From Ruminococcus sp. (GTDB lineage: Bacteria; Bacillota; Clostridia; Oscillospirales; Ruminococcaceae): a DNA stretch of 64,000 nt. Location: contig JAIDUG010000031.1 in NCBI GenBank assembly GCA_029060305.1, positions 1 to 64,000 of the forward strand, read 5' to 3'. The position numbers and the translations under genes are program-made. This document shows positions 56,641 through 64,000 of this stretch, piece by piece; positions within the stretch are counted from its first letter, which is position 1; each line of letters begins with the position of its first letter. The notes beneath the pieces are model-generated. The model was not told where the DNA came from, did no database searches, and was given only the letters and a program-made list of their open reading frames with translations.

Positions 56641-57300
56641 ATGCGAATACGTCACAAACCGTGGGCTAAGCCCGAACTTGAAGCGTGTGATTTCTACGTT
56701 TCCGAACCGCAGGAACTCAAAGGCAACTGGTGCGGAATTTTCAGTGAACCGCAAAAACCTTTATATGTTGAGTTAGGTTGCGGAAAAGGCGGATTTATTT
56801 CACAGATAGCTCCTGCACACCCCGAAATAAATTTCGTGGCAATGGACATAAAAAATGAAATGCTTGTCCTTGCGAAACGCAAACTTGAAGAGGCTTACAG
56901 AAAAGAAAACAGGTCGCCTGATAACATCAGAATAGCGATTCAGAATATTGAACGCCTTGATACAACGTGGGACGAAAATGACCGTGCAGACAGAATTTAT
57001 ATAAATTTCTGCAATCCGTGGCCTAAGAAGAAACATAAGAAACGTCGTCTCACGCACACGAGGCAGTTGCTGAACTATAAAAAATTCCTCAAAGGTGAGA
57101 TATGGTTTAAGACAGACGACGACGAACTTTTTGAAGAATCTTTCGAGTATTTCCGTGAAGCAGGATTTGTGATAAAATTCAGCACGCACGATTTGCACAG
57201 CGAAAGCTGTATCGAAAACTTTGTCACTGAACACGAAAAGATGTTCACAGAAGAGGGGCTGAAAATAAAATTTCTGATTGCTGAACCTGTTAAGGAGTAG
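56641..57300 (+). CDS. trmB: tRNA (guanine46-N7)-methyltransferase
   Basis: Methylates G46 in the variable loop of tRNAs. The 219-residue protein has the SAM site [32 protein letters not shown], and the family signature [25 protein letters not shown] precedes the ATG. It is followed after five bases by a small gene. Confidence 0.96.
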   Translation: MRIRHKPWAKPELEACDFYVSEPQELKGNWCGIFSEPQKPLYVELGCGKGGFISQIAPAHPEINFVAMDIKNEMLVLAKRKLEEAYRKENRSPDNIRIAIQNIERLDTTWDENDRADRIYINFCNPWPKKKHKKRRLTHTRQLLNYKKFLKGEIWFKTDDDELFEESFEYFREAGFVIKFSTHDLHSESCIENFVTEHEKMFTEEGLKIKFLIAEPVKE

Positions 57301-57305
57301 TTTTT

Positions 57306-57509
57306 ATGGAGTACACGAAAAATACTGAAAGGTTTTCGTTTGGTTTCGGACGTACTAAAGTTGCAGGTACGGGAAAACTTTCTGATTCCCGACGTATAAC
57401 GGCTAAACTTTCTGCAAAAGCCGTTGCAGGAAAAGCCGTTACTGCCGGACTTCAGGCAATGGCAGTTGCGACGGTTGCAGGACTTAAAATTAAGTTTTCA
57501 GGAAAATAA
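57306..57509 (+). CDS. Small basic Ala/Gly/Lys-rich protein
   Basis: A 67-residue protein: FSFGFGRTKVAGTGKLSD, then ITAKLSAKAVAGKAVTAGLQ and a hydrophobic Ala/Val stretch ending KIKFSGK. AAGGAG is well placed before the ATG. Composition recalls small nucleic-acid-binding or membrane-active peptides; no family is recognised. It lies between trmB and pyrC without a terminator. Confidence 0.65.
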   Translation: MEYTKNTERFSFGFGRTKVAGTGKLSDSRRITAKLSAKAVAGKAVTAGLQAMAVATVAGLKIKFSGK

Positions 57510-57523
57510 AAGGAGGTATAAAA

Positions 57524-58792
57524 TTGGATTCTATACTCATTAAAAATATACGTGCGGTCGATACGAAAAACGACAGTATAACGGACGTTCTCATAGAGAA
57601 CGGAAAAATTTCACGTGTGGACGTAAATATTGACGTTAAGGCAGACCGTGTGATAGACGGTACAAACCTTGTGCTTATGCCGTCAATATTTGATATGCAC
57701 GTCCATTTCCGTGACCCTGGACTGACTTACAAGGAAGATATTATCACCGGTTGTAACTCCGCACTTGCCGGAGGTGTTACTGGAGTACTTGCAATGCCGA
57801 ACACTAAACCGCCTTGTGACAGTCCGGAAACTATCAGATATATCATTGACAAGGCAAGAGATACAGGAGTTGAAGTATATCCGGTCGGCTGTATAACAAA
57901 CGGTATGAACGGTGACGGACTTTGCGACTATAACGCACTCAAAAAAGCCGGTTGTATATGTATTTCCGACGACGGAAGACCTGTGGAAAATGCTGAAATG
58001 ATGAGACAGGCTCTTGAAAAGTCCAATGAAAACGGTCTGCTTGTTGCTTCACACTGCGAAGACCTCAGTATAATAAACGGCGGTATCATGAACAAAGGCG
58101 AAGTTTCGGAAAAACTTAGAGTAAAAGGAATGGACAGGGCTTCCGAGGACTACATCACAGCAAGGGAAATTATACTTGCTTCTTCTGTAAACGCAAGAAT
58201 ACACATATGTCACGTAAGCACTGAGGGCAGTACTGCTATTATACGTTTTGCGAAATCAAGAGGAATAAAAGTCACCTGCGAAACTGCACCGCATTATTTT
58301 ATGCTTACCGAAGAACTTCTGAATAAACGTGATGCAGATTACAGAATGAATCCACCGCTGAGGACTTCCGGAGACGTTAAAGCAATAATAGAGGGCATAA
58401 AGGATGGTACTATTGACTGTATCATTACTGACCACGCTCCGCACGCACAGGAAGAAAAAGCCGATTTTGAAAAAGCTCCGAATGGAGTTGTAGGTCTTGA
58501 AACCTCTTTGGGTGCAACGCTTACCGCCCTCTACCATACAGGCGAAATAACTTTACAGAAAGTCGTTGAGCTTATGTGCGTGAATCCCCGAAAGATACTC
58601 GGACTTGATATTCCGGAGATTGCAGAGGGAAAAACCGCTGACTTGATTATTGCAGATATAAACAGAAAATGGGTTGTGAATCCCGACGAACTTCACTCAA
58701 AATCACATAATACCGTTTTCAAGGGAATGACACTCATCGGAAAAAATCTTATGACGATTTCAAAAGGCGTTGTGAGATACGAAAATATGTAA
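57524..58792 (+). CDS. pyrC: Dihydroorotase
   Basis: Closes carbamoyl aspartate to dihydroorotate in pyrimidine synthesis. The 422-residue protein of the long (type I) form has the metal motif DMHVHFRDPGLTYKED, GVLAMPNTKPPCD, and the final Asp in TDHAPHAQEEK. The start is TTG, seven bases after AGGAGG. Followed by pyrF. Confidence 0.96.
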   Translation: MDSILIKNIRAVDTKNDSITDVLIENGKISRVDVNIDVKADRVIDGTNLVLMPSIFDMHVHFRDPGLTYKEDIITGCNSALAGGVTGVLAMPNTKPPCDSPETIRYIIDKARDTGVEVYPVGCITNGMNGDGLCDYNALKKAGCICISDDGRPVENAEMMRQALEKSNENGLLVASHCEDLSIINGGIMNKGEVSEKLRVKGMDRASEDYITAREIILASSVNARIHICHVSTEGSTAIIRFAKSRGIKVTCETAPHYFMLTEELLNKRDADYRMNPPLRTSGDVKAIIEGIKDGTIDCIITDHAPHAQEEKADFEKAPNGVVGLETSLGATLTALYHTGEITLQKVVELMCVNPRKILGLDIPEIAEGKTADLIIADINRKWVVNPDELHSKSHNTVFKGMTLIGKNLMTISKGVVRYENM

Positions 58793-58811
58793 AGAAAGGA
58801 AAGATTTGATT

Positions 58812-59738
58812 ATGTCATTTGACAGACTTATTGAAAAAATTATCGAAATGAAAAACCCTACAGTTGTAGGACTTGACCCGAAACTTGAATATGTACCGGC
58901 TTACATTAAGAGGAGATACCTCGACGACGACGGCGGAACTCTCAAGGCTGCCGCAAAGGCTATTTTTGCGTTCAATCAGGCTATTATAGACGAAATCCAC
59001 GATATAGTACCGGCTATCAAACCTCAGGCTGCATATTACGAGATGTACGGACATTACGGCATAAAGACCCTTGAAAAGACTATCCGCTATGCAAAACTCA
59101 ACGGAATGTTTGTAATCACAGACGGCAAAAGAAATGACATAGGTGCTACTATGGAAGCTTACACAAATGCACATCTCGGTACTGTAAAAGTGTGCGATAA
59201 TGAAATAGAACCCTTTTCAGCGGATGCACTTACTGTAAACGGCTACCTCGGTACTGACGGTATAGAACCGCTCCTCAAAGTTTGCAAAGAAAAAGACAAA
59301 GGTATATACGTACTTGTAAAGACTTCCAATCCGTCAAGCGGTGAGATTCAGAACAGACTTCTTGACGACGGCACGCCGATATATGCACTTATGGGCGATA
59401 TGTGCGAAAAATGGGGAGCTGATACAATCGGAAAATATGGTTACTCAGCAGTAGGAGCTGTAGTAGGTGCAACATACCCCGAACAGCTTACAGAACTCAG
59501 AAAGAGACTTCCGCATACAATGTTTCTTGTACCCGGTTACGGAGCTCAGGGAGGCGGTGCAGAGAGTCTTAAAGGCGGTTTTGACGAAAACGGTCTCGGT
59601 GCAATCGTTAATTCCTCACGTGCTGTAATGTGTGCGTACAAGAAAGAGGGTTGTGACGAAAGAGACTTCGCAAAGTCTGCACGTCGTGAAGCTATCAGAA
59701 TGAGAGACGATATAACACAATATATCAACCTTAAATGA
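58812..59738 (+). CDS. pyrF: Orotidine 5'-phosphate decarboxylase (long type)
   Basis: Makes UMP from OMP. The protein (308 residues from ATG 58812, or 310 from TTG 58806, which lies closer to AAAGGA) is of the type 2 family: VVGLDPKLEYVP, catalytic DGKRNDIGATMEAYT, VLVKTSNPSSGEIQN and LVPGYGAQGGGAESL. It lies 13 to 19 bases after pyrC. Confidence 0.95.
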   Translation: MSFDRLIEKIIEMKNPTVVGLDPKLEYVPAYIKRRYLDDDGGTLKAAAKAIFAFNQAIIDEIHDIVPAIKPQAAYYEMYGHYGIKTLEKTIRYAKLNGMFVITDGKRNDIGATMEAYTNAHLGTVKVCDNEIEPFSADALTVNGYLGTDGIEPLLKVCKEKDKGIYVLVKTSNPSSGEIQNRLLDDGTPIYALMGDMCEKWGADTIGKYGYSAVGAVVGATYPEQLTELRKRLPHTMFLVPGYGAQGGGAESLKGGFDENGLGAIVNSSRAVMCAYKKEGCDERDFAKSARREAIRMRDDITQYINLK

Positions 59739-59747
59739 GGTGATATT

Positions 59748-60224
59748 ATGTATAAATTCAGAAAAGCAACGGAAGAAGAATTGTCCGCACTGGAAATGAA
59801 CGGTTGTTCTAAACTTTGCAGTGTGTATGATTTGGACTGTACAGACGAAAAGTTTGCACTTTTTTTCGGTAAGCTGATAACACTTTTCGGCGAACCCGAT
59901 TATACAACTGACGACTATGAAAATATGTACAGCTATTGGATTACTGCCGAGGACGGACAAAGTAAAATTTATCTTGAAGTCTATCACGGTGCAAGTGTTG
60001 CATCTGTCGGCGGTAAGCCAATGGGTACAGACAGGGAGCAGGAAAAAATATATATGAAAGTCGCCGGAGAACTTATTTCATTTATTGAGAGTGCTGAGCC
60101 GTCTGATTACGAATGGCAAGGCGTTTATGAAGATATTCCGGTAAATATCAAGTATACTGTAAAGGACGGCAAGACTTTTATAGAATATGAATATCCGGCA
60201 GAAAGCGAGGAAGATTATGAATAA
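59748..60224 (+). CDS. Hypothetical protein, first of a paralogous pair in the pyrimidine cluster
   Basis: A 158-residue acidic cytosolic protein with no recognised domain. Shared features with the next gene: FALFFGKLITLFG, ENMYSYWITAEDG, IYLEVYHGASVAS, and the C-terminal FIESAEPSDYEWQGVYEDIP then NIKYTVKDGK. Aromatic and acidic residues dominate. It starts after GAGGTG, directly after pyrF. The tail is acidic (AESEEDYE). Confidence 0.75.
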   Translation: MYKFRKATEEELSALEMNGCSKLCSVYDLDCTDEKFALFFGKLITLFGEPDYTTDDYENMYSYWITAEDGQSKIYLEVYHGASVASVGGKPMGTDREQEKIYMKVAGELISFIESAEPSDYEWQGVYEDIPVNIKYTVKDGKTFIEYEYPAESEEDYE

Positions 60225-60678
60225 ATATACGTTCAGAAACTCCACCGACGAGGAAATAAAAGAAAATTCGGTACATTGTGGCAGGTGGATTTACGGTACT
60301 GTAGCAGGTGAGGAACAATATGCTTTGTTTTTCGGAAAAGTCAGAAGTCGTTTCGGCGTAAATGACAGTATCAGTACAGACTGGGAAATGATGTATTCAT
60401 ATCCTGTCACCGTTGAGGACGATAACGGAAACAAATTCTTTTTTGAAATATATCACGGAGCAGGTGGGTCGTCAATAGCCACGCCGTCTGAAGAACTCTC
60501 ACCGGAGTACGAAATGGCACAAAAAGCACTCATTGACTATATCGAAAGTGCTGAGCCGGAAGATTACGTATGGCAGGGAGTTTATGAGGATGTTCCGGTA
60601 AATATCACATATACCGTAAAGGACGGTAAAGTCCGTGTGGATTCGGAATTTCCGGAAGATATGGAAGATTTTATGTAA
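60217..60678 (+). CDS. Hypothetical protein, second of the paralogous pair
   Basis: A 153-residue protein clearly related to the preceding gene: YALFFGKVRSRFG, EMMYSYPVTVEDD, FFEIYHGAGGSS, YIESAEPEDYVWQGVYEDVP and NITYTVKDGK. The ATG at 60217 overlaps the previous stop by eight bases and follows GAGGAAG; the longer frame upstream is inside the first gene. Function unknown. A hairpin follows at 60694. Confidence 0.75.
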   Translation: MNKYTFRNSTDEEIKENSVHCGRWIYGTVAGEEQYALFFGKVRSRFGVNDSISTDWEMMYSYPVTVEDDNGNKFFFEIYHGAGGSSIATPSEELSPEYEMAQKALIDYIESAEPEDYVWQGVYEDVPVNITYTVKDGKVRVDSEFPEDMEDFM

Positions 60679-60693
60679 AACTTTTGTTTAACT

Positions 60694-60717
60694 CATAGCC
60701 ACAAAGGCGTGACTATG
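60694..60717 (+). terminator. Possible weak terminator before carA
   Basis: CATAG and CTATG with inner CAC/GTG pairs form an imperfect stem followed by TTTTAT. Confidence 0.5.
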
Positions 60718-60755
60718 TTTTATAAATTTTCAGACTAATTGAAAGGGTTGATAAA

Positions 60756-61862
60756 ATGTCATTTTTTAATCAATCGGAAAAGGCTTACCTTATGCTTGCA
60801 AACGGTCAGGTATTCGAGGGTAAAAGCCTTGGTGCAAAGGGGACTGTTATCGGCGAAGTTGTATTCACAACGGGACTTACAGGCTATCAGGAAACCCTTA
60901 CAGACCCCAGTTACTACGGACAGATTGTTACGCAGACTTTTCCGCTTATCGGAAACTACGGCGTAAATCACGAGGACAATGAATCCGCACGTTCTTATGT
61001 AAGCGGTTACATTGTTAGAGAGGGCTGTAATGTTCCCTCAAACTTCCGCTGTCAAGGTAATATCAGGGATTTCCTTACGGAAAATAATATCGTTGGTATC
61101 TCCAATATCGATACCCGAAAGCTCACAAGAATTATCCGTGAAACTGGTGTTATGAACGGCGTTATAACTACTGAGGACGTTTATTCAAGGAAAGATGAAC
61201 TCCTTGAAAAAGTCCGTGCATTCACGATAACAGACGCTGTAAAGAACGTAACGAATAATGAAATTCTCACTTATACGGAAGAAAATCCGAAATACAAGGT
61301 AGTACTGTTTGACTTCGGCTACAAAAGAAATATCCGTCAGGAACTTGTGAAACGTGGTTGTGAGGTTATTGTCGTTTCTGCGTATACAACTGCTGAACAG
61401 GTAAAGGAAATTAATCCAGACGGTATAATGTTCTCCAATGGTCCTGGAAACCCTGCTGAAAACGTTGAAATTATCGGAAACATCAGGGAAATTCAGAAAC
61501 TGGGAATACCAATTTTCGGAATATGCCTCGGACATCAGCTTATGGCACTTGCAAACGGCGGTAAAACTGAGAAACTTAAATACGGTCACAGAGGTGCAAA
61601 TCAGCCTGTTATCGACCTTGAAAGCGGTCTGACATACGTGACAAGTCAGAATCACGGCTATGCAGTAATCGGCGAAAGTATTCCGGCAGAAGTAGGACAC
61701 GTTTCACACATAAACGCCAATGACAAGACTTGCGAGGGTATAAGATATACCGCTGTAAACGCTTTTACTGTACAGTTTCACCCAGAGGCTCACGGCGGTC
61801 CTCTTGATACTGCTTATCTGTTTGACGAGTTTGTAAGTGCTATGGAAAGTGAGGTAAAGTAA
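60756..61862 (+). CDS. carA: Carbamoyl-phosphate synthase small subunit
   Basis: Glutamine amidotransferase subunit that supplies ammonia to CarB for carbamoyl phosphate. The 368-residue protein has the CarA N-terminal domain ([20 protein letters not shown]) and the GATase triad: Cys in [14 protein letters not shown] and His/Glu in [17 protein letters not shown] precedes the ATG. The carB start lies two bases after its stop. Confidence 0.97.
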   Translation: MSFFNQSEKAYLMLANGQVFEGKSLGAKGTVIGEVVFTTGLTGYQETLTDPSYYGQIVTQTFPLIGNYGVNHEDNESARSYVSGYIVREGCNVPSNFRCQGNIRDFLTENNIVGISNIDTRKLTRIIRETGVMNGVITTEDVYSRKDELLEKVRAFTITDAVKNVTNNEILTYTEENPKYKVVLFDFGYKRNIRQELVKRGCEVIVVSAYTTAEQVKEINPDGIMFSNGPGNPAENVEIIGNIREIQKLGIPIFGICLGHQLMALANGGKTEKLKYGHRGANQPVIDLESGLTYVTSQNHGYAVIGESIPAEVGHVSHINANDKTCEGIRYTAVNAFTVQFHPEAHGGPLDTAYLFDEFVSAMESEVK

Positions 61863-61864
61863 TT

Positions 61865-64000
61865 ATGCCACTCAGAAAGGATATTAAAAAAGTACTTGTA
61901 ATCGGTTCAGGACCTATCGTTATCGGACAGGCTGCTGAGTTTGACTATGCAGGCACACAGGCTTGTCGTGCCTTGAAACAGGAGGGGCTTGAGGTCATTC
62001 TGATAAACTCCAATCCGGCTACGATTATGACCGATAAGGCTATGGCGGACAAGGTTTATATTGAACCTCTTACGCTTGATGTAGTAAAAAGAATTATCGA
62101 AACTGAAAAGCCTGACAGTGTACTTTCCACGCTTGGCGGACAGACAGGTCTCACACTTTCAATGCAGTTGGCAAAGGAAGGTTTCCTCGAATCCCATGGA
62201 GTAAAACTTCTTGGTGCAGACCCCGAAACAATCCACAAGGCAGAGGACAGACAGGCTTTCAAGGATACTATGGAAAAAATCGGCGAGCCGTGTATACCGT
62301 CGAAAGTCGTCGAGACGGTGGAAGATGCTATGGACTTTGCAAAGGTTATCGGCTATCCGGTAATCGTCAGACCGGCTTTCACGCTTGGCGGTACTGGTGG
62401 CGGTATTGCTCAGGACGAAACTGAACTCCACGAAATCGCAACAAACGGTCTGAGACTTTCGCCGATTACACAGATACTTGTTGAAAAGTGTATAAGTGGT
62501 TGGAAAGAAATAGAGTTTGAGGTTATCCGTGATGCAAAAGGTAACGTTATAACAGTATGTTCTATGGAAAATTTCGACCCTGTGGGCGTTCATACAGGAG
62601 ACAGTATTGTTATTGCACCTGCCGTAACCTTGACCGACCGTGAATATCAGATGTTGCGTACTTCCGCTATAAACATAATCAAGGAACTTAAAGTCGAGGG
62701 CGGTTGTAACTGTCAGTTTGCACTGCACCCGACGAGTTTTGAATATGCGGTAATAGAAGTAAATCCACGAGTTTCACGTTCTTCCGCACTTGCTTCAAAA
62801 GCCACTGGTTATCCGATTGCAAAGACCGCTGCCAAAATTGCAATTGGTTACACACTCGACGAAATAGTGAATCAGGTTACCGGAAAAACGTACGCTTGTT
62901 TTGAACCAGCTCTCGACTATGTTGTTGTAAAGTTTCCGAAATGGGCGTTTGATAAGTTTGTATACGCAAAGAGAACACTCGGTACTCAGATGAAAGCTAC
63001 TGGAGAAGTTATGGCAATCGGTACGAGTTTCGAGCAGGCTATGATGAAAGCCGTGCGTTCAATAGAACTTGGACTTGATACAATGAATCTCAGAAAACTT
63101 GAAAAGCTGTCGACAGAGGAAATCCGTGAAAAACTGCACGTTGTTGATGATGAACGTTCTTTCGTTGTATTCGAGGCTCTCAAACGTGGTATCACTCCGG
63201 AAGAAATTCACGGGATTACAATGATTGACAACTGGTTTCTGTATAAGCTGTTGAATCTTGTGGAACTGGAAAAATGGCTTGCGGACGGTGAACTCACTGA
63301 AGAAAAGTACAATACCGCCAAACAATACGGCTATCTGGACAGTACTATTGAAAGAATTTCCGGACAGAAATGTCCGCTCCGTAAACGTGCGGTATTCAAA
63401 ATGGTTGACACCTGTGCAGGAGAGTTTAAAGCGGAAACCCCTTATTTTTATTCCACTTTCGACGACGAAAATGAAGCTGAGGAATTTATTGAACGTCAGA
63501 ACTCAGGCAAGAAAAAAGTAATAGTATTCGGTTCAGGACCTATCAGAATCGGTCAGGGTATAGAATTTGACTACTGTTCCGTTCATTGCGTGTGGACACT
63601 GAAAGAACTCGGTTACGAGGCAGTAATATGCAACAATAATCCCGAAACCGTTTCTACTGATTTCGATACCGGTGACCGTCTTTATTTCGACCCTCTCACA
63701 AAAGAAGACGTTGAATCCATTATCGAAACCGAAAAGCCTTACGGAGTAGTAGTGCAGTTCGGCGGACAGACTGCAATAAAACTTACAAGACACCTGTCGG
63801 ATATGGGCGTAAATATTCTTGGCACGTCGGCAGACATGATTGATTCTGCTGAGGACAGAGAACGTTTTGACGAGATACTCGAAAAATGTGGAATACCACG
63901 TCCGCAGGGACACACTGTTATGACAACGGAAGAAGCTATAACCGTTGCCGAAAGTCTCGGTTATCCTGTACTTCTCAGACCCTCTTATGTACTCGGCGGT
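61865..64000 (+). CDS. carB: Carbamoyl-phosphate synthase large subunit (cut by the window end)
   Basis: Makes carbamoyl phosphate from bicarbonate, ammonia and two ATP. The visible 712 codons are open and include the first ATP-grasp half ([55 protein letters not shown]), the oligomerisation region, and the start of the second half ([30 protein letters not shown]). The full protein is usually about 1070 residues, so about a third is missing beyond 64000. Confidence 0.97.
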   Translation, partial: MPLRKDIKKVLVIGSGPIVIGQAAEFDYAGTQACRALKQEGLEVILINSNPATIMTDKAMADKVYIEPLTLDVVKRIIETEKPDSVLSTLGGQTGLTLSMQLAKEGFLESHGVKLLGADPETIHKAEDRQAFKDTMEKIGEPCIPSKVVETVEDAMDFAKVIGYPVIVRPAFTLGGTGGGIAQDETELHEIATNGLRLSPITQILVEKCISGWKEIEFEVIRDAKGNVITVCSMENFDPVGVHTGDSIVIAPAVTLTDREYQMLRTSAINIIKELKVEGGCNCQFALHPTSFEYAVIEVNPRVSRSSALASKATGYPIAKTAAKIAIGYTLDEIVNQVTGKTYACFEPALDYVVVKFPKWAFDKFVYAKRTLGTQMKATGEVMAIGTSFEQAMMKAVRSIELGLDTMNLRKLEKLSTEEIREKLHVVDDERSFVVFEALKRGITPEEIHGITMIDNWFLYKLLNLVELEKWLADGELTEEKYNTAKQYGYLDSTIERISGQKCPLRKRAVFKMVDTCAGEFKAETPYFYSTFDDENEAEEFIERQNSGKKKVIVFGSGPIRIGQGIEFDYCSVHCVWTLKELGYEAVICNNNPETVSTDFDTGDRLYFDPLTKEDVESIIETEKPYGVVVQFGGQTAIKLTRHLSDMGVNILGTSADMIDSAEDRERFDEILEKCGIPRPQGHTVMTTEEAITVAESLGYPVLLRPSYVLGG

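Overview
The window looks like a chromosomal segment of a low-GC, Gram-positive anaerobe of the class Clostridia, most likely close to Ruminococcus (Oscillospiraceae). The evidence is T-box leaders in front of asnS and valS, a lysine riboswitch in front of asd, purine-rich ribosome sites with TTGACA/TATAAT-type promoters at 17-base spacing, DUF1292 proteins, an archaeal/fungal-type Asd, a BspA-type leucine-rich-repeat protein, and several GGDEF proteins. The genus is inferred from gene content, not proved. There is no rRNA, tRNA, CRISPR array, prophage or intact insertion sequence; most genes are housekeeping genes in tight operons.

Layout. 1-9713, minus strand: a T-box operon asnS-asnA-small hypothetical; secA followed by a run of methyltransferase, hslO, hflX and a frameshifted ADP-ribosylglycohydrolase. 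9840-16363, plus strand: an operon of a solitary type I specificity subunit (hsdS-like), uvrB, a NADAR-domain protein and uvrA. 16476-20442: LUD-domain protein, DUF5662 protein, a small ORF, two DUF1292 paralogues, gdhA. 20605-27118, minus: a second T-box operon, valS-MmcQ/YjbR-GNAT-Dabb-YeiH-folC. 27123-32143: CPBP membrane protease, then pcrA (with a very unusual leader) and pyk. 32199-36949, minus: two small helical proteins, then the queuosine operon tgt-PAS protein-queA-HAD phosphatase-metallophosphoesterase. 37001-41762, plus: lysine-riboswitch operon asd-GNAT-dapA-duplicated membrane protein-dapB-thioesterase. 41954-50076: a LacI-type sensor fused to GGDEF, rtcB behind a leader with a small ORF and terminator, an ArsB/NhaD-type permease with a cytidylate-kinase-like protein, and a sugar-binding lipoprotein paired with a degenerate membrane GGDEF protein. 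50249-55111: a phosphorylation cluster (zinc-ribbon/LRR protein, atypical kinase, TerY-like VWA protein, PP2C phosphatase, shrunken GGDEF protein). 55140-64000: a cytidine-deaminase-like protein with a Tyr/Pro/Gln tail, then trmB and a pyrimidine cluster pyrC-pyrF-two paralogous hypotheticals-carA-carB; carB runs off the window end.

Most worth following up: the uvrB-NADAR-uvrA operon, which suggests that reversal of DNA or nucleotide ADP-ribosylation is tied to excision repair; the VWA/kinase/PP2C triad without any TerD-type gene; a folded hairpin placed exactly between the Shine-Dalgarno sequence and the start codon of pcrA; and the attenuator-like leader of rtcB. Two places (near 53 and 3606) look like one-base losses in homopolymer runs and may be assembly errors rather than biology.
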